From Thiobacillus sp. UBA2186 (GTDB lineage Bacteria > Pseudomonadota > Gammaproteobacteria > Burkholderiales > Thiobacillaceae): a stretch of DNA of 7,650 bases. The stretch is from assembly GCA_002327405.1 (NCBI GenBank), contig DCVO01000173.1:1-7650 (forward strand). The letters run 5' to 3'. Under the pieces are notes generated by a model, which ran no database searches, had not been told where the DNA came from, and saw only the letters and a list, made by a program, of their open reading frames with translations. Made by a program: the position numbers and the translations under genes. This document shows positions 5,472-7,650 of the stretch, one piece after another; position 1 is the stretch's first letter; the number at the start of each line of letters is the position of its first letter.

Positions 5472-5525
5472 GCGCCGCGCCTGCCGCTGCCAAGCCGCCC
5501 CGCCTTCTGACACAGGCCCACCCGG

Positions 5526-6500
5526 ATGGACATCGCCATCATTGCAGCGGGGGTACTCCTCGTTACGCTTTTGAGCGAAGTGGTGATCCGCGAATCCCTG
5601 GCGCTGGCAAAGCGATTCGGCTGGTCCGGCGCCTTCGTCGGCCTGAGCATCCTGTCCGTCGGCACCAGTCTGCCGGAGATCATGACCCAGATCGCCGGTA
5701 GCCTAACCATCCTGCGCGAGCCAGCCCTGTTCGAAACCGTGTCCGGCCTGATGCTGGGGAGCAATATCGGCTCAGACATCTTCCAGCAGAATTTCGTGCT
5801 GCCGCTGGTCGCCCTGATCGGCGGTGTCACGGTCGCGCGCCGGCGCCGCGAGGAGGAACTGGCCGGGCTCATTGCCGCTTCCAGCCTGCTCTGGTTGTTT
5901 ACCCTCGACGGCCTGCTCGCCCGCTGGGAAGGGGCTGTGCTGGCGTTTAGCTACCTTGCCTATCTCGTTTTGCTGGCACGCGCCGAACGTCCGTCCCGTG
6001 CCCGCCAGCGCCCGCACACGCCTTGGCGCCATGTGGTAATTGCCCTGGCGGTACTGGGCGCAAGTTTTGCCGTCATGGCCATCGCCACCATCGAAGTGGT
6101 GGCCGCCGCCGAACGCCTGGTCAGCCGGCTGCCGGTCAGCGCTTCCTTCTTCGGCATCGTGGTGCTGGGTATCGCCACCGCGCTGCCGGAACTCACGACG
6201 GCAATGCTTTCCATCCTCAAGGGAGAAAGGGGAATTTCCACGGGCGTACTGATCGGCAGCAACATCACCAACCCCCTGCTCGGCCTCGGCCTAGGCAGCT
6301 GGCTTTCCACCTACAGCGTGCCGTCGGTGGTTGTGCTTTACGATCTGCCGGTAAAAATCGCCACCGCGGCGCTCATCTATGTTTTCGTTTTCCGCCGCCT
6401 GCGCCTGAACCGCATCGAGGCCATCGCCTTGATCCTGCTCTACTTCGCCTACCTGCTGGCGCGCCAGCAGTTTTTCCCGGCGGATGTCCGAGGCGTCTAA
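5526..6500 (+). CDS. CaCA-family cation/calcium exchanger-like membrane protein
   Basis: This 324-residue inner-membrane protein has about ten hydrophobic segments in two halves, as in sodium/calcium exchangers and YrbG. The first alpha-repeat has GTSLPEIMTQ (46-55, E51) and GSNIGSDIFQQ (78-88). The second has GIATALPELTT (215-225, E222) and GSNITNPL (244-251). These glutamates and small-residue motifs form the ion pathway in the family, which exchanges Ca2+ for Na+ or H+. The first repeat deviates from the common GNxxGSNIFN, with Asp at the Asn position and Gln in place of the last Asn, so the ion preference is uncertain. A basic loop (about 152-168) joins the halves. ATG 5526 follows an in-frame stop at 5508-5510; the ribosome site is weak (AGG 5514-5516). 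It lies 54 bp after pyrC' with no terminator, so it may share its transcript, but no pyrimidine role is apparent. Confidence 0.88.
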   Translation: MDIAIIAAGVLLVTLLSEVVIRESLALAKRFGWSGAFVGLSILSVGTSLPEIMTQIAGSLTILREPALFETVSGLMLGSNIGSDIFQQNFVLPLVALIGGVTVARRRREEELAGLIAASSLLWLFTLDGLLARWEGAVLAFSYLAYLVLLARAERPSRARQRPHTPWRHVVIALAVLGASFAVMAIATIEVVAAAERLVSRLPVSASFFGIVVLGIATALPELTTAMLSILKGERGISTGVLIGSNITNPLLGLGLGSWLSTYSVPSVVVLYDLPVKIATAALIYVFVFRRLRLNRIEAIALILLYFAYLLARQQFFPADVRGV

Positions 6501-6532
6501 AACCGCCCGAAGATCGCGTAAAATACGGTTTT
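6499..6532 (+). promoter_or_regulatory. Dyad and weak promoter-like site before the FAD oxidoreductase gene
   Basis: AAAACCG (6499-6505) and CGGTTTT (6526-6532) are a perfect 7-bp inverted repeat enclosing TAAAAT (6519-6524), a -10-like hexamer. The -35 position (6496-6501, TCTAAA) matches poorly. The dyad could be a weak terminator for the exchanger gene, whose stop codon it overlaps, or an operator around the promoter of the next gene. The two readings cannot be separated here. Confidence 0.28.
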
Positions 6533-6548
6533 GCAAGCCTTCTTACCC

Positions 6549-7650
6549 ATGCAGCGCCTAAGGGAAATCCCCTACAACTACACTTCGTTTTCCGACCGCG
6601 AAATCGTCATCCGCCTGTTGGGCGAAGAGGCATGGGCCACGCTCAACACCCTCAGGGGCGAGCGCAAGACCGGGCGCTCGGCGCGCATGCTGTTCGAGGT
6701 GCTGGGCGACATCTGGGTGGTCGAGCGCAACCCGTATTTGCAGGACGACCTGCTCGACAATCCGCGCAGGCGCACGGCGCTGATCGAGGCGCTTAACCAC
6801 AGGCTGCGTGAAATCGAGAACCGCCGCCAGGGCAACGAGCAGGTAGCGAAACTGCTGGCGGCCGCGCACAAGGCGGTCGCCAAATTCTCCAGCCAGTTCG
6901 AGCACATCGCCGACCTGCGCCGCGATGCCCTGCGCGCGCTGTCGCGCGTCACCCGCAAGGACAACATCCGCTTCGACGGGCTTTCGCGCGTATCACACGT
7001 CACCGACGCCACCGACTGGCGCGTCGAGTACCCCTTCGTGGTGCTGACTCCCGACACCGAGGCGGAAATCGCCGACCTCGTCGCGGGCTGCATCGAGCTG
7101 GGCCTGACCGTGATCCCGCGCGGCGGCGGCACCGGCTACACCGGTGGCGCCATTCCTCTTACCCCGCACGCCGCGGTGATCAATACCGAAAAGCTGGAAC
7201 ACTTGTCCGGCATCGAAATGCTGCGCCTGCCCGGCGTGGCGAAGGAAGTCGCCACCGTCCATTGCGGCGCCGGTGTGGTCACGCGCCGCGTGATGGACGC
7301 GGCGGAGAATGCCGGACTCGCTTTCGCCGTCGACCCGACATCGGCCGACGCCTCCACCATCGGCGGCAACGTCGCCATGAACGCGGGCGGCAAGAAGGCC
7401 GTGCTGTGGGGCACCGCGCTCGACAATCTGGTGTCGTGGAAAATGGTGACGCCGGACGCCAACTGGCTGGAAGTCACACGGCTGGACCACAACCTCGGCA
7501 AGATCCACGACACGGCGATGGCACGCTTCGAAATTCGCCGCTACAGCCGTGAGAGCGGGCGCGAGATCGGCACCCAACAGATCCTGGAAATCCCTGGCGA
7601 GCATTTCAGGAAAGTGGGCCTGGGCAAGGACGTCACCGACAAGTTCCTCG
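6549..7650 (+). CDS. Large FAD-linked oxidoreductase, DUF3683-type N-terminus (partial, 5' end)
   Basis: The frame is open from ATG 6549 to the window end, giving 367 residues of a longer protein. The N-terminal region (about 1-150, starting MQRLREIPYNYTSFSDREIV) resembles the DUF3683-type extension of large betaproteobacterial FAD/FMN-binding oxidoreductases of roughly 1,250-1,300 residues. Residues 160-300 are an FAD_binding_4 domain as in D-lactate dehydrogenase and GlcD: PFVVLTPDTEAEIADLV (162-178), the pyrophosphate-binding PRGGGTGYTGGAIPL (190-204) and IGGNVAMNAGGKKAVLWGT (271-289). By family knowledge, FAD-linked oxidase C-terminal and iron-sulfur domains probably follow outside the window. 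The substrate is unknown; a 2-hydroxy acid is likely by analogy with D-lactate or glycolate oxidases. No clear Shine-Dalgarno precedes the ATG, so a leaderless or short-leader transcript is possible. Confidence 0.88.
   Translation, partial: MQRLREIPYNYTSFSDREIVIRLLGEEAWATLNTLRGERKTGRSARMLFEVLGDIWVVERNPYLQDDLLDNPRRRTALIEALNHRLREIENRRQGNEQVAKLLAAAHKAVAKFSSQFEHIADLRRDALRALSRVTRKDNIRFDGLSRVSHVTDATDWRVEYPFVVLTPDTEAEIADLVAGCIELGLTVIPRGGGTGYTGGAIPLTPHAAVINTEKLEHLSGIEMLRLPGVAKEVATVHCGAGVVTRRVMDAAENAGLAFAVDPTSADASTIGGNVAMNAGGKKAVLWGTALDNLVSWKMVTPDANWLEVTRLDHNLGKIHDTAMARFEIRRYSRESGREIGTQQILEIPGEHFRKVGLGKDVTDKFL

Noticed and set aside
5472..5525. Possible terminator between pyrC' and the exchanger gene
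   Set aside because: The 54-bp spacer is C-rich but has no stable stem with a T-run.
6023..6796. 257-codon plus-strand frame running from the exchanger gene into the oxidoreductase gene
   Set aside because: It overlaps the second alpha-repeat of the exchanger and the start of the oxidoreductase in another frame and has Pro/Arg/His-rich low-complexity content. Both overlapped genes are well supported.

Overview
The window looks like chromosomal DNA of a GC-rich betaproteobacterium, possibly Nitrosomonadales or a near relative. This rests on gene order (a yqgE-ruvX-pyrR-pyrB-pyrC' block as in beta- and gammaproteobacteria), on protein character, and on high GC at third codon positions. No genus can be named from the sequence alone. 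All intact genes read on the + strand. I see no tRNA, rRNA, CRISPR array, transposase or phage gene, and no anomalous coding island.

Layout. 1-132 is the 3' end of a class I fructose-1,6-bisphosphatase gene, followed by a clean intrinsic terminator (153-182). 183-364 is non-coding and carries a near-perfect palindromic element (279-341) immediately upstream of an MscS-type channel gene (365-1267). 1268-1404 holds, on the minus strand, the wreck of a DNA photolyase gene: its extreme N-terminus and its C-terminus survive in two different frames and almost everything between is gone. 1497-5471 is the pyrimidine block: yqgE, ruvX, pyrR, pyrB and a dihydroorotase homologue. ruvX, pyrR and pyrB overlap each other. 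yqgE-ruvX and pyrB-pyrC' are each separated by a spacer with a large inverted repeat. 5526-6500 encodes a CaCA-type cation/Ca2+ exchanger-like membrane protein. 6549 to the window end is the N-terminal part of a large FAD-linked oxidoreductase.

How the genes work together. PyrB makes carbamoyl aspartate, the first committed step of pyrimidine synthesis. PyrR is a PRPP-binding regulator/uracil phosphoribosyltransferase homologue. The dihydroorotase homologue has lost nearly all metal ligands and is best read as the non-catalytic PyrC' subunit that scaffolds aspartate transcarbamoylase in Pseudomonas-type enzymes. A catalytic dihydroorotase must then be encoded elsewhere. RuvX (rRNA maturation/Holliday-resolvase-like nuclease) and YqgE are conserved travelling partners rather than pathway enzymes.

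Most notable: the photolyase remnant, the dead dihydroorotase active site, a 98-bp CGTCATTGCGAGG-type repeat lodged between pyrB and pyrC', and two short ORFs with strong Shine-Dalgarno sequences that overlap the starts of yqgE and ruvX. I did not find a clearly new multigene system.
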